Positions 11,857 to 21,960 of a stretch of 64,000 bases of DNA are shown one piece after another. Each line of letters starts with the position of its first letter. Position 1 is the stretch's first letter. The position numbers and the translations under genes were made by a program. This DNA comes from Centropristis striata (taxonomy: Eukaryota > Chordata > Actinopteri > Perciformes > Serranidae): positions 2,844,277 through 2,908,276 of the forward strand of contig NC_081523.1 of the NCBI RefSeq assembly GCF_030273125.1, given 5' to 3'. The notes under the pieces are model-generated. The model made no database searches and was not told where the DNA came from. It was given only the letters and a program-made list of their open reading frames with translations.

Positions 11857-12430
11857 AAATTATTTTAAAAAGACACAAAATGACAGAAAAAAAACTAAAT
11901 TACTTAAAACAGAAACAAAATGATCAAAAAAAGACACAAAATGACCAAAAAAGCCCCCAAATTTTTTTTTTAAAAGACACAAAATTATTTTAAAAAGACA
12001 CAAAATGACACAAAAAAAGACACAAAATGACCAAAAAAGACACAAAATGACAGAAAAAAAACTAAATTACTTTAAAAAAAGAAACAAAATGACCAAAAAA
12101 AGACACAGAATTAACTTTAAAAGAGTTGTTAGAACCACCAGATTACATTGGAAAATCACATATTTTAACATTTGAGGCTTATTAGAGCCACCAAATAATA
12201 ATTTCCATTGGAAAAACACCAATTTAACAAAAGCGTAGTGATAAAAAAAGGGTTTTTATTCCAAAAGTAAGAAATGGAAACAAAGAAATTAGGACCTATG
12301 ATGATCAACTGCAAGTTAATTGAGGAAAACCTGGAATACTGAATGATGAAATTAATTTATTGCAAAGATATAGAATATTAAAACTCAGCCGGGTCACTTT
12401 AGGCCCATGTTGTGCATCAAAGGGTTAAAA
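11857..12430 (+). repeat. GACACAAAATGACC array with TTAA-type right flank
   Basis: The array runs to about 12115. From 12340 the sequence matches the leader-side piece of the window's first repeat (AATTTATTGCAAAGATATAG, then TTGTGCATCAAAGGGTTAA), which ends at a GGGTTAA terminus near 12428. Confidence 0.75.
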
Positions 12431-12945
12431 TACAGTTTATTGTAGAAAGAAACTATAAAAACAGGCATTAAAGTCAGAATTTGATATTTCAGACCCAATG
12501 GATCAAATGTTACAAAAGTTTCCATTACAAAAAGTCACCAAAACAAAGCTTACATTTTGGGACATTTCCGTTAAAGTCACTTTATTCTACATGTCCCATT
12601 TAAAATGTCTCCAAAAATAAACTGTTTATAATAACCAGATCCTGTTAAAAACATTAAATTCTGCTCCTTGTCTCCTGCTGAGACAAACGGTCAAATATTC
12701 ACTGAGAATCTGTTTACACAGAGCTGAGAGGAGAGGATTTGTAGGCACTTGCAAAAGTGTTGTATATATAAATTAAATTTTATTCCAATTTTTAAAAACA
12801 TTTTTTATCAGATATTTAACTTTTCCTTTAAAAAAAAGAAGAAAGATTTATGTCATTCTAATTATGTTATTCTACATTTTTTTTTACTTTTTCCACTTGC
12901 CATGATTGTGCTGATTCCATAAAGCTGTAGGACTTAAATATTATA
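12431..12945. other. No gene seen; inverted relative of 10.1-10.6 kb
   Basis: The stretch 12640-12745 is an inverted, diverged copy of 10375-10495. The remainder is AT-rich and uncalled. Confidence 0.5.
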
Positions 12946-12951
12946 CATATA

Positions 12952-12992
<41 letters not shown>
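12946..12992. repeat. (TG)n(TA)n microsatellite
   Basis: A short TG tract passes directly into a TA tract. Confidence 0.9.
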
Positions 12993-12996
<4 letters not shown>

Positions 12997-13233
12997 CAAG
13001 TTTGATATGATTGTCTATCCCTGCAAGAAATCAAAGAAGACTCTTGAGTGACATTCTTGCTCCACACCGCTGCAGAAAATAAAAGTTCCTGCAGAATAAA
13101 TCCTGTCGTACTGAAACAAACAGCTCCTTTCTTATCAACTCATTAATGTTTCACAGTAACACTGTGAGCTGCTTCTGCTCTGTGGTGGAGCACATGGGGC
13201 TTTGTGTGCCTTGCTCAAGGGCAAGTCATTCTT

Positions 13234-14484
13234 CTAACCCTCTGGAGTTTGAATCCTTTTCATTCTGCCTGTATATAACACTTAAAACAATGTTTACCAC
13301 GTCATGTCGGTATCTTTTTTTATCAGGACAACCTCACCTTTATGACCTGATCATTATTTTTTCACTTTGACTTACTGGATCAACACTTTGAACCCAAAGA
13401 AACACAAGAAAATGATGCAAATGTGGACACAAGTTGCATATAAGAAGTAAAATGTGAGTTTTATATGAATGGCACTTTACCGTGTTGTGTGTGGAAGGTC
13501 CCTTTAATTACTTTCTTTGGTAATTTTGTGTCTTTTTTTAATACATTTGTGTGTGTTTTTTAAATAATTTTGTGTCTTTTCTTAAAAATGTTGTGTCTTT
13601 TTCGGTAATTTTGTTTCTTTTTTAAGTAATTTAGTTTTTTCTGTCATTTTGTGTCTTTTTTTTTGGTAATTTTTGTATCTTTTTTAAATAATTTTGTGTC
13701 TTTTTTAAAATAATTTTGTGTCTTTTTAAATAATTTTGTGTCTTTTTTAAAAATCGTTTTGTGTCTTTTTTAAATTTTTTATTTTTATTTTTTGGTCATT
13801 TTGTTTTCTTTTTTTAAAATTAGTTCGTTTTTTCTGTCATTTTGTGTCTTTTTTAATAATTTTGTATCTTTTTTAAATAATTTTGTGTCTTTTCTTAATT
13901 TTGTATCTTTTTTAAATAATTTTGTGTCTTTTTAAATAATTTTGCGTCTTTTATTTGGTAATTCTGTGTCTTTTTTGGTCATTTTGTTTCTTTTTTAAGT
14001 TAATTAGTTTTTTTCTGTCATTTTGTGTCTTTTAAAAAAATAATTTTGTGTCTTTTTTGGTAATTCTGTGTATTTTTGGTCATTTTGATATTAACCTCCA
14101 GCTGTATATATTATATATATATATTATATATGAATACAGATGCTTGACTATACAAGATATACATACAATAGATAATATACTAAGAGTATAAGAAGATGCA
14201 AATAAGTAGAATGTGCAAAAGGACAAGAAGTTGCGTATCAGAAGTAAAATGAGGATAAAACATCTAGTTCTATATTTTTATACTAAATATATTTGACCTT
14301 ATCTCCGGTTTTATTTGATATATATCATCATCAAACAAAAACTGGCCTCATGGAGTTTAAAGCCAGTATTTTAGAGGGAAGTTGATGGAAACACACTGCT
14401 TCGTTTTTAAACCATGACATCATGAAGAAGTCATTTGATTTGATAATGTGTGTGATAGTGTGATTGGTGACTCCAAAGGGTTAA
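13234..14484. mobile_element. TTAA-type element (CCCTCTGGAGT ends) with large array
   Basis: It opens CTAACCCTCTGGAGTTTG and closes GACTCCAAAGGGTTAA, inverted ends like those at 26540-27227 and 29070-29945. Inside are a unique leader (CATTCTGCCTGTATATAAC), a minus-orientation array at 13505-14090 (TTTTGTGTCTTTTTTAAATA units), and a tail (TACAATAGATAATATACTAA) also found in the hs3st1-like intron at 17760. No coding capacity is seen. Confidence 0.7.
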
Positions 14485-14529
14485 AGAGACTCTGAATAAA
14501 CATGTTGTGACCTTAAAAACTGCTTGATC

Positions 14530-14890
14530 ACAGGTTTGATTCATTGCATTTGCTGCTCAGTCTTGGATGAAGAGCAGTTGATTATTTTATTTTTTGTGTT
14601 TTTATCTGTTTTTTTAATTTTCTGTGTTTTTTGTTATTATATGTGTTTTTTGTTAAAAAAAAAAAAAAAAAAGAAGGTGTTTTTTATGTGTTCTGTGTGC
14701 CTTTATTGGTAATTTTGGCGTGTTTTTGTGTGTTTTTTGTATTTTTTGTTTGTTTTGTTTGTTTTTATCTGTTTTGGGTTTTTTTAATTCAATTTTTCTG
14801 TGTTTTTTGTTATTTTATGTTTTTTGTTTGACAGGTTTGATTCATTGCATTTGCTGCTCAGTCTTGGATGAAGAGCAGTTGATTATTTTA
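14530..14890. repeat. Perfect 60-bp direct duplication around a T-rich array
   Basis: The 60 bases starting ACAGGTTTGATTCATTGCAT at 14530-14589 are repeated without mismatch at 14831-14890. Between them lie 241 bp of T-rich array (TTTTTGTGTTTTTATCTG, TGTTTTTTGTTATT words). Identity suggests a recent event. Confidence 0.9.
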
Positions 14891-15535
14891 AAGTATTTGT
14901 GTGAATAAATGTGTTTTCTCACCAAAGTGCATGAGAAATGTTGCAGCATTGAGTGTCTCCTCTCCTGTAGAACTGGTTGAGCTGGTCTCAGAGGGTGTTG
15001 GTGGTCCTCGGGGGCCCCTCACCCTCATAACAGCATTAATTTTCAATGCATCTCCTCTCCGCGCGCTTTAGATGTAGATTAATATTTCAATATCTTCTGG
15101 CCATAATCACATCACAGCCCTATATTCTGAGCTGAAAACCACGACTGGGACTTTGTAAAATGGCACATTAGAGAGCAGACGTACAGTATGAAGCTACAGC
15201 AGCAAAGAAAGAAAGAAACAGGTCAGATTTTTCTGTGCAGAACGTTTGGTGACTGTATTTGGTTTGGCTGCACTGCAAAGACCACAACACACACAAACTA
15301 AAGATAAAAATCAAGCTGCAAGCTCAAGCTTCTTTTTTTAACATTTAAAAAGCAACTTTTTTTGGCCTTTTTTTATTTAAACATAACTTTATAACTGATT
15401 ATTACATAACATATTTCTGCATTTCTGCAAGCGGAAGATCAAAAAACATGCACAGGTTTAAAACACAGCCAAATAAAATACACACAAATACTACTTTATT
15501 TTTTAACACTGGGCCTGTGATAGAAAAACCAGGTG
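14891..15535. other. Single-copy stretch, possible conserved noncoding element
   Basis: No gene is seen. About 14950-15135 (including TTTTCAATGCATCTCCTC and CTTCTGGCCATAATCACATC) has balanced composition and no repeats. It lies 1.2 kb upstream of the visible hs3st1-like exon, so an enhancer or a 5' noncoding exon is possible. Confidence 0.35.
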
Positions 15536-15857
15536 TGTAGAACCTGATAATGTAATAAATTCCCGATACCTCGTTTGTGAAAAACGTGTGAAAAGTGAAT
15601 AAATATTCAACTTTGACCTGTTGGTGGCGCTAGAGCTCTTGAGCTAGAGTTGATACACAGTATCACCACTTGAACCCAAGTAATGGGTGGTCTGCTGTTA
15701 CATTATTACAATATTGAGGAATTATTACATTATCAGGACTTGGGAAATGAAGGCTAACCTGATAATGTAATAACCTCCATTAATGTTATACTTTATTACA
15801 TTATTGGTAAAAAGTGTATTACATTACCGAGAAGTTATTACATTATCAGGTTCTACA
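15536..15857. mobile_element. 322-bp MITE with 23-bp TIRs
   Basis: The left end TGTAGAACCTGATAATGTAA and the right end TTACATTATCAGGTTCTACA are exact inverted repeats (23 bp with flanking bases). AGGTG stands on each side (15531-15535 and 15858-15862), a candidate 5-bp target duplication. The interior is rich in further inverted TAATGTAATA words. No coding. Confidence 0.75.
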
Positions 15858-16174
15858 AGGTGGAAAAATTATAAATGCTGCTGATAAACAAGCAATAGGT
15901 GATCCTCTTGAATATAAATCAAATTTCACAAACTCAGAAAGATACAAAAATCAAGCTGCGGGCTAAAATTCCTCTTTTTTTGACATTTTTACTGATGTTT
16001 TCTTTTCAAATATAACTTCATACAACTTAGTGTATATCAGATTTGATGCCATATGCTGAGAATATGCATTTTTACAATTTTTTTCTGATTTAAAAAAAAT
16101 ATTTTTACTCTTAAAGACTAAAGTTGTATCATGAAACAGCAAAAATTGACAACAATCTTTGTTTTTTTTCACAG

Positions 16175-16256
16175 GTTGTCCAGGTGAAGAGCCTCCTGCT
16201 GACTGACAACAACAGTGTGTTCATGAGTGTGTGCACATAACCTCCATCCACCCCTG

Positions 16257-16323
<67 letters not shown>

Positions 16324-16327
16324 CACC
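16175..16327 (+). other. 5' UTR part of hs3st1-like exon, with splice acceptor
   Basis: A pyrimidine tract and CAG (to 16174) form a good splice acceptor, so the first visible coding exon probably begins at 16175 and there is an upstream noncoding exon I cannot locate. The UTR ends in (TG)32 at 16259-16322, only five bases before the start codon. The acceptor is inferred from sequence alone. Confidence 0.55.
16259..16322 (+). repeat. (TG)32 microsatellite in the 5' UTR
   Basis: An uninterrupted TG tract of 64 bases is followed by GCACC and the ATG of the sulfotransferase. It would be transcribed as (UG)32 just ahead of the initiation codon. Confidence 0.95.
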
Positions 16328-16624
16328 ATGCTGTGGACGGTGGTTCTGGCTCTGCTGGTTCTTCTGCTGCTGCAGACTCAGCTGTCTGTCTGCTTAAGGG
16401 AATTACGCAGCGGGGGCTCCAGCTCCCCTGCCTTCACCTCTTCATCCTCCTCCTCCTCCTCTTCCTCCTCCTCCTCCTCTTCATCCTCCTCCTCCTCCTC
16501 CTCCTATAATGCCACCCAGCAGCGGCTGCCCGGGGCCATCATCATCGGCGTGAGGAAGGGCGGCACCAGAGCGCTGCTGGAGATGCTCAACCTGCACCCA
16601 GACGTGGAGGTGGCCAAGGCCGAG
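16328..16624 (+). CDS. hs3st1l: hs3st1-like coding exon 1
   Basis: It encodes 99 codons, ending at Glu99, the catalytic base, exactly before a GTAAAA donor (phase 0). The serine run is encoded by a TCC/TCT/TCA microsatellite at about 16439-16504. Confidence 0.92.
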
Positions 16625-16640
16625 GTAAAAAACAACACTC

Positions 16641-16693
<53 letters not shown>

Positions 16694-19418
16694 CTACTAT
16701 ACTGACCTACTGAGTCTAACTTCAGGAACTAACAAAGGGTTAAAGAATGGGCCTCAAACTCGCGGCCCGCGGGCCAATTGTGGCCCTCGTGATGATATTT
16801 TGTGGCCCCCACCTTGATATGAAAGTTTAATGTGAGTTTTATATGAATGGCACTTTACCATGTTGTGTGTGGAAGGTCCCTTTAATTACTTTTTTTGGTA
16901 ATTTTGTGTCTTTTTTTTGGTAATTTTGTGTCTTTTTTAAATCATTTTGTGTCTTTTTTGGTCATTTTGTGTCTTTGTTTTGGTCATTTTGTTTCTTTTT
17001 TAGGTAATTTAGTTTTTTTCTGTCATTTTGTGTCTTTTTTGGTCATTTTGTGTCTTTCTTTAATAAATTTGTGTGTTTTTTTAAATCATTTTGTGTCTTT
17101 TCTTAAAAATGTTGTGTCTTTTTCGGTAATTTTGTGTCTTTTTTTGGTCATTTTGTTTCTTTTTTTGGTCATTTTGTTTCTTTTTTTAAATAATTTTGTG
17201 TCTTCTTTAAATAATTTTGTGTCTTTTTTTGGTCATTTTGTATCTTTTTTGGTAATTTTGTATCTTTTTTAAATCATGTTGTGTCTTTTTTTAATAATTT
17301 TTTATTTTGGTCATTTTGTTTCTTTTTTAAGTTAGTTAGTTTTTTCTGTCATTTTTTAATAATTTTGTATATTTTAAAAAAAAATTCTGTGTGTTTTTTT
17401 TTTAAATAATTGTGTGACTTTTAATTTTGTGTCTTTTTCGATAATTGTGTGTCTTTTTGAATAATTCTGTGTCTTTTTTGGTCATTTTGTTTCTTTTTTA
17501 ATTTAATTCGTTTTTTCTGTCATTTTGTGTCTTTTTTGGGTCATTTTGTGTATTTAAAAGAAATAATTTTGTGTCTTTTTTGGTAATTCTGTGTGTTTTT
17601 GGTCATTTTGTTTCTTTTTTAAGTTAATTCGTTTTTTTTCTGTCATTTTGTGTCTTTTTTTAGTAATGGTATGTCTTTTTTTTTGTCATTTTGAGACTAC
17701 CTCCAACTGTATATATTATATATATTATATATGCATATAGATACTTGACTATACAGGATATACATACAATAGATAATATACTAAGAGTATAAGAATATGC
17801 AAATAAGTAGAATGTGCAAAAGGACAAGAATATTGTATAAATATAATATCAATATGATTAATATTAACACATATCACATATGATGTGAAGTAAATGTTCC
17901 AGTATTTGGAGAGTTGAACAGGTGAACAGTGCAGAAAGTGACAGTAGGAAACTTGAACTGATAAAGGTAAAACTGTTTGGGGTGATCGTGTCCCTCCAGG
18001 TGAACTCTCTCCTGATGGATGCAGGGAGGCAGACAGAGAACGAGAACAAAGTCACTCAGTTTATATTCGGTTTACAGTGAACTCACATGATGATGAGCGA
18101 TGACAGGCTCGTCCTAAAGAAGCTGCACAGAGAAATCCTGATCAGGGTAGCTGGAGGTGAAGACTCAGAGAACAGAGAAGAGATCAGGTCGGACAAGACG
18201 GGAACTAAATGAAAAGAGTCTCAGAGAAACATTTCCTGTCCCGACACGTTCTGTCAGTGAAGAGCTTCCTGTTATTATTAGACACGTTTCATACGGCTCA
18301 AGGTGCTCCACACACTGCAAAAAAGCCAACTTGTGGTCAACTTTTAGTCATTTTGTGGTCAATTTGGGTCAATTTTAGTCATTTTGTTTCTTTTTTTGTC
18401 ATTTTGTGTCTTTTTTGGTCATTTTGTGTCTTTTTTTTGTCATTTTGTGTCTTTGTTTGGTCATGTTGTGTCATTTTTTGGTCAAATTGGGTCTTTTTTA
18501 CTGGTTTAGCACATGATAATAATACTAATAATTAAATAAGCACATAAAGCTATGGTCAGTAGGTCAATTATACTCAAAACAAGATAATTAAGATATTATT
18601 GATAGATATAAGAAGAAAATACTTGGTAAGCTTCATGTTTTTTGCAGTACAATGTGGATTTAGAAACTGTATTTGCTCCTTTCGAAGACAGAAGAAGTGA
18701 CACATGTTCCTCCTTTCCTCTGTCATTAACTCTTCTCCTGTCTCTCCGTCAGGTTCACTACTTTAACCTGGAGGAGCACTACCGCCGTGGCCTGGCCTGG
18801 TACCGGGCCCAGATGCCCTTCACCCTGCCGGGCCAGCTGACGGTGGAGAAGACCCCCGGCTACTTCGCGGCCCCTCTGGTCCCCGCTCGCATCTGGGACA
18901 TGAACCCGGCCGTCCGCCTGCTGCTCATCGTCCGGGACCCGGCGGAGCGGCTGGTGTCCGACTACACCCAGGTCCTCCACAACCGGCTGACCCGCCACAA
19001 GCCCTACCAGCCGCTGGAGGAGCTGCTGATCCAGGAGGGCCACATCGACCCCGGATACAAGGCCCTGCAGAGGAGCCTGTACCACCAGCACCTGGCCCGC
19101 TGGCTGGAGCTCTTCCCCCGGGAGCAGATCCACGTGGTGGACGGGGACGCGCTCATCCGGGACCCCTTCCCCGAGCTGAGGAAGGCCGAGAGGTTCCTGG
19201 ACCTGCCGCCCAGAATCAGCCCCGACAACTTCTACTACAACAGCACCAAGGGCTTCTACTGCCTGCTGTCGGCCGGACACGACAAGTGCCTGGACGAGTC
19301 CAAGGGCCGGCCGCACGCGCCGCTCAGCAGCCAGGCCTTCAGGAAGCTCTGCCGCTACTTCAGGAAGCCCAACAAGTTGTTCTTTGAGATGGTCGGGAGG
19401 TCGTTTTCCTGGTGCTGA
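16328..19418 (+). CDS. hs3st1l: Heparan sulfate glucosamine 3-O-sulfotransferase 1-like (two exons)
   Basis: This is a Golgi-type enzyme that moves sulfate from PAPS to the 3-OH of glucosamine in heparan sulfate. The joined exons (16328-16624 and 18753-19418) encode 320 residues; human HS3ST1 has 307. Residues 1-22 are a hydrophobic signal or anchor, 38-59 are an uninterrupted serine run, and 71-99 hold the PAPS-binding GVRKGGTRALLEML (Lys77). Glu99, His101, Lys132, Arg160, Ser168, Cys269/Cys278 and Arg285 align with human Glu90, His92, Lys123, Arg151, Ser159, the Cys260-Cys269 pair and Arg276 at a constant offset of 9. This supports the start at 16328, whose context GCACCATG is good. Asn104 replaces the family Asp95. 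Possible N-glycosylation sites are Asn61 and Asn262. The sequence is closer to HS3ST1 than to HS3ST2/3/4/6 (EVHYF, not EPHFF). Which fish paralogue it is remains uncertain. Confidence 0.93.
16644..16693 (+). repeat. (TA)n microsatellite just inside the intron
   Basis: The TA tract begins 20 bases after the exon 1 donor. Exon 1 is thus flanked on both sides by dinucleotide repeats. Confidence 0.95.
16890..17695 (-). repeat. Intronic TTTTGTGTC minisatellite array
   Basis: About 800 bp of TTTTGTGTCTTTTTTGGTCA units and variants, entered through AAGGTCCCTTTAATTACT. The same entry sequence precedes the array at 13505. Together with the tail at 17700-17830 it is a second copy of the element core at 13440-14240. 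Confidence 0.88.
18313..18648. mobile_element. CACTGCAAAAAA element with a short array, next to exon 2
   Basis: It opens CACTGCAAAAAAGCC and closes TTTTTTGCAGTA, with TTTTGTGTC units at 18335-18500. It ends about 100 bp before the exon 2 acceptor. Confidence 0.6.
18753..19418 (+). CDS. hs3st1l: hs3st1-like coding exon 2
   Basis: It encodes residues 100-320 and stops at TGA 19416-19418. It is strongly GC-rich, with C/G at most third positions, unlike the AT-rich surroundings. That is why a 196-codon antisense frame stays open (18726-19316); that frame is a shadow. The final residues GRSFSWC match the family's GRTF-W ending. Confidence 0.93.
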   Translation, partial: VHYFNLEEHYRRGLAWYRAQMPFTLPGQLTVEKTPGYFAAPLVPARIWDMNPAVRLLLIVRDPAERLVSDYTQVLHNRLTRHKPYQPLEELLIQEGHIDPGYKALQRSLYHQHLARWLELFPREQIHVVDGDALIRDPFPELRKAERFLDLPPRISPDNFYYNSTKGFYCLLSAGHDKCLDESKGRPHAPLSSQAFRKLCRYFRKPNKLFFEMVGRSFSWC

Positions 19419-19647
19419 TCCAGGAAGAACGGATCAAAACTAACTGTGGCGACAGAACACGATGCATTCAGGGACACGCGAGGGGGGGGAAAGAAAGAAA
19501 ACTGTGGTTTGTGTGATTTTCTAGGTAGATGGAAAGATGTTAGTTCAGTCATAAACATTTCTTGTTGTCGATACCGACTCGATACTGGAATGTCCTGCTG
19601 CCCCCGCGACCCGGCCGAAGCAGAAGAAAATGGATGGATGGATGGAT
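19419..19647 (+). other. 3' flank of hs3st1-like gene ending in (GGAT)n
   Basis: This is probably 3' UTR. CCCGCGACCCGGCCGAAGC followed by GAAAATGGATGGATGGAT resembles the 3' tail common to teleost non-LTR retroposons. I see no clear poly(A) signal. Confidence 0.45.
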
Positions 19648-20940
19648 TAGGGTTGTCACGATACTAACATTTTCAACTTGATACCGATACTAGGGTTGCC
19701 AAAAGTATCCATACTCAAAAAAGTATCGATACTAAAACGTTGTATCTGGATACGATACTCATTTTCAAAAGTATCGATACCTAGCCAAGGAATGAACACT
19801 TAAGTTAAGTTATTGTTATTTTTTTTTTATCAAGCTTGCCTAATATTGTGCACAGCATACAACCTCAAAATATTGTTCTAATTGTTATTGTTTATTGTAT
19901 TTATTTATTTTTTGCACTACCTCAGACCTGAAGCTTGTTATCATAGTTGCAGTTTCTTTTTGCACAACTGTTTTTTATTATAAATATTTAACCTGTGGTT
20001 CTGTTCATTTTTATGTTGGTATCGGTTGGTGAAAATTTTAATATCGTGACAACCCTAACTGATACTCAGGAAAATATTCGATACTCGATACCATTTTTGA
20101 TACCACCAGGATAAAAACAAAGACCCCAAAATGTAACAGACATATTTTTATTAACAAGAAAAATGCAACATGTAAAAATGAACAGAACCACAGATTAAAT
20201 ATTTATAATAAAAAACAGTTGTGGAAAAAGAAACTGCAACTATGATAACAAGCTTCAGGTCTGAGGTAGTGCAAAAATATATAAATACAATAAACAATAA
20301 CAATTAGAACAATATTTTGAGGTTGTATTATTGTATTTCAACAAATAATTTGATGATCTTTTAGTTTTTTTTCATGCAAAACATGACATTTCAGAGGGAA
20401 GTATTATAGTTTTTACTCCACTGTGTTTATCTGAGGGCTGTAGTTGCTTTTCAAATTGATTTTTTTGCACCCAAAACATATAAAAATGTAAAATTACAGC
20501 TCAAAGTAGTAGTCTGTTAATCAACTGATAGAAAATAAGTGATTATAAGCAACTAATTGGATGATCTTTTAGTTGTTTTTCATGCAAAACATGACATTTC
20601 AGACAAAAATGCAACATGTAGAACTGAACAGAACCACAGGTTAAATATTTATAATAAAAAACAGTTGTGCAAAAAGAAACTGCAACTATGATAACAAGCT
20701 TCAGGTCTGAGGTAGTGCAATAAATAAATAAATATAATAAACAATAACAATTAGAACAATATTTTGAGGTTGTATGCTGTGCACAATATTAGGAAAGCTT
20801 GATAAAAAAACAAAAGAATAGCTTAACTTAAGTGTTCATTCCTTGGCTAGGTATCGATACTTTTGAAAATGAGTATCGTATCCAGATACAACGTTTTAGT
20901 ATCGATACTTTTTTGAGTATGGATACTTGTGACAACCCTA
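19648..20940. mobile_element. hAT-like element with long inverted arms and a third repeat copy
   Basis: The ends are TAGGGTTGTCAC and its complement, flanked by GGATGGAT on both sides (19640-19647 and 20941-20948), an 8-bp duplication of hAT length, although the left one lies in a GGAT tract. Long arms carry GTATCGATACTTTTGAAAAT and its complement. One arm (AAACTGCAACTATGATAAC) is present three times: inverted near 19935-19960 and direct near 20230 and 20680. No transposase frame. Confidence 0.75.
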
Positions 20941-21119
20941 GGATGGATACCTACTCAGGTAGAACTGTGAGCAGCAGGTGGAGAACTTGAACTGCTCGTG
21001 TTGAACCTTTACTGGTGCCTCCTGGGACGAACTCTTGACGGAGCTACGACAACTGTGCCATACGCAAAGTTTGAAACTGGAAACTAACTGCTCGTTAGTG
21101 CTCGTTGTTCATGGGGTTG

Positions 21120-21960
21120 TTAACCCTTCATCAGGCAAAGAACTATATTTGGTAACTTCAGGCAATATTTCGAGAAAAAAAGTTGCAAATTTACTAGATT
21201 AAAGTGGCAAATCTACAAGAAAAAAAGTCGCAGATTTAAGAGATTTAAAGTGGCAAATCTGCACGAAAAAGTCGCAGATTTACGAGAAAAAAGTGGGGAA
21301 AAAGCAACTTTTTTCTCCCAGATTCACCACTTTAACCCTTAATAGGACACTCATTGAAATACTTGCAAATTCCAAATTTCAACCCTAGAGAATATTGGAG
21401 GATATTACATACTGCTAGAATGTGTAAAAAAAAAACATATGAAAATAATATTTTGAGAAAAAAGTTTACGAGATTAAAGTGGCAAATCTACGAGAAAAAA
21501 ATGCACAGATTTATGAGATTTAAAGTGGTGAATCTGCGAGAAAAAAGTTGCTTTTTTCCCACTTTTTTTCTCGTAAATCCGCAACTTTTTTCGCGCAGAT
21601 TTGCCACTTTAAATCTCTTAAATCTGCGACTTTTTTTCTTGTAGATTTGCCACTTTAATCTAGTAAATTTGCCACTTTTTTCTCGTAAATCTGTGACTTT
21701 TTTCACGCAAATTTACCACTTTAAATCTCTTAAATCTGCGACTTTTTTTCTCGTAGATTTGCCACTTTAATCTAGTAAATTTGCCACTTTTTTTCTCGTA
21801 AATCTGTGACTTTTTTCGCACAGATTTACCACTTTAAATCTCTTAAATCTGCAACATTTTTTCTTGTAGATTTGCCACTTTAATCTAGCAAATTTGCAAC
21901 TTTTTTCTCGAAATATTACCTGAAGTTACCAAATATAGTTCTTTGCCCAATAAAGGTTTA
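21120..21960. mobile_element. TTAA-flanked MITE, copy 2 (nested)
   Basis: A left end (TTAACCCTTCATCAGGC) at 21120 is interrupted by a second, oppositely oriented copy starting TTAACCCTTAATAGGAC near 21334. The block closes with TTTGCCCAATAAAGG near 21957. The interior is a ladder of alternating complementary phrases (AAAGTGGCAAATCTACGAG). Confidence 0.7.

Larger units (their letters stand above)
16625..18752 (+). other. Intron of hs3st1-like gene, packed with repeats
   Basis: The 2128-bp GT-AG intron contains a TA microsatellite (16644-16693), a hAT-like end with GCGGCCCGCGGGCC (16751-16830), a large array, an element tail shared with 14.1-14.2 kb, a CACTGCAAAAAA element, and the acceptor CTCTCCGTCAG at 18742-18752. 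About 17880-18300 appears single-copy. Confidence 0.85.

Noticed and set aside
18726..19316. 196-codon antisense frame over the sulfotransferase exon 2
   Set aside because: GC-rich third positions of the real exon keep the antisense frame open. No recognisable protein.
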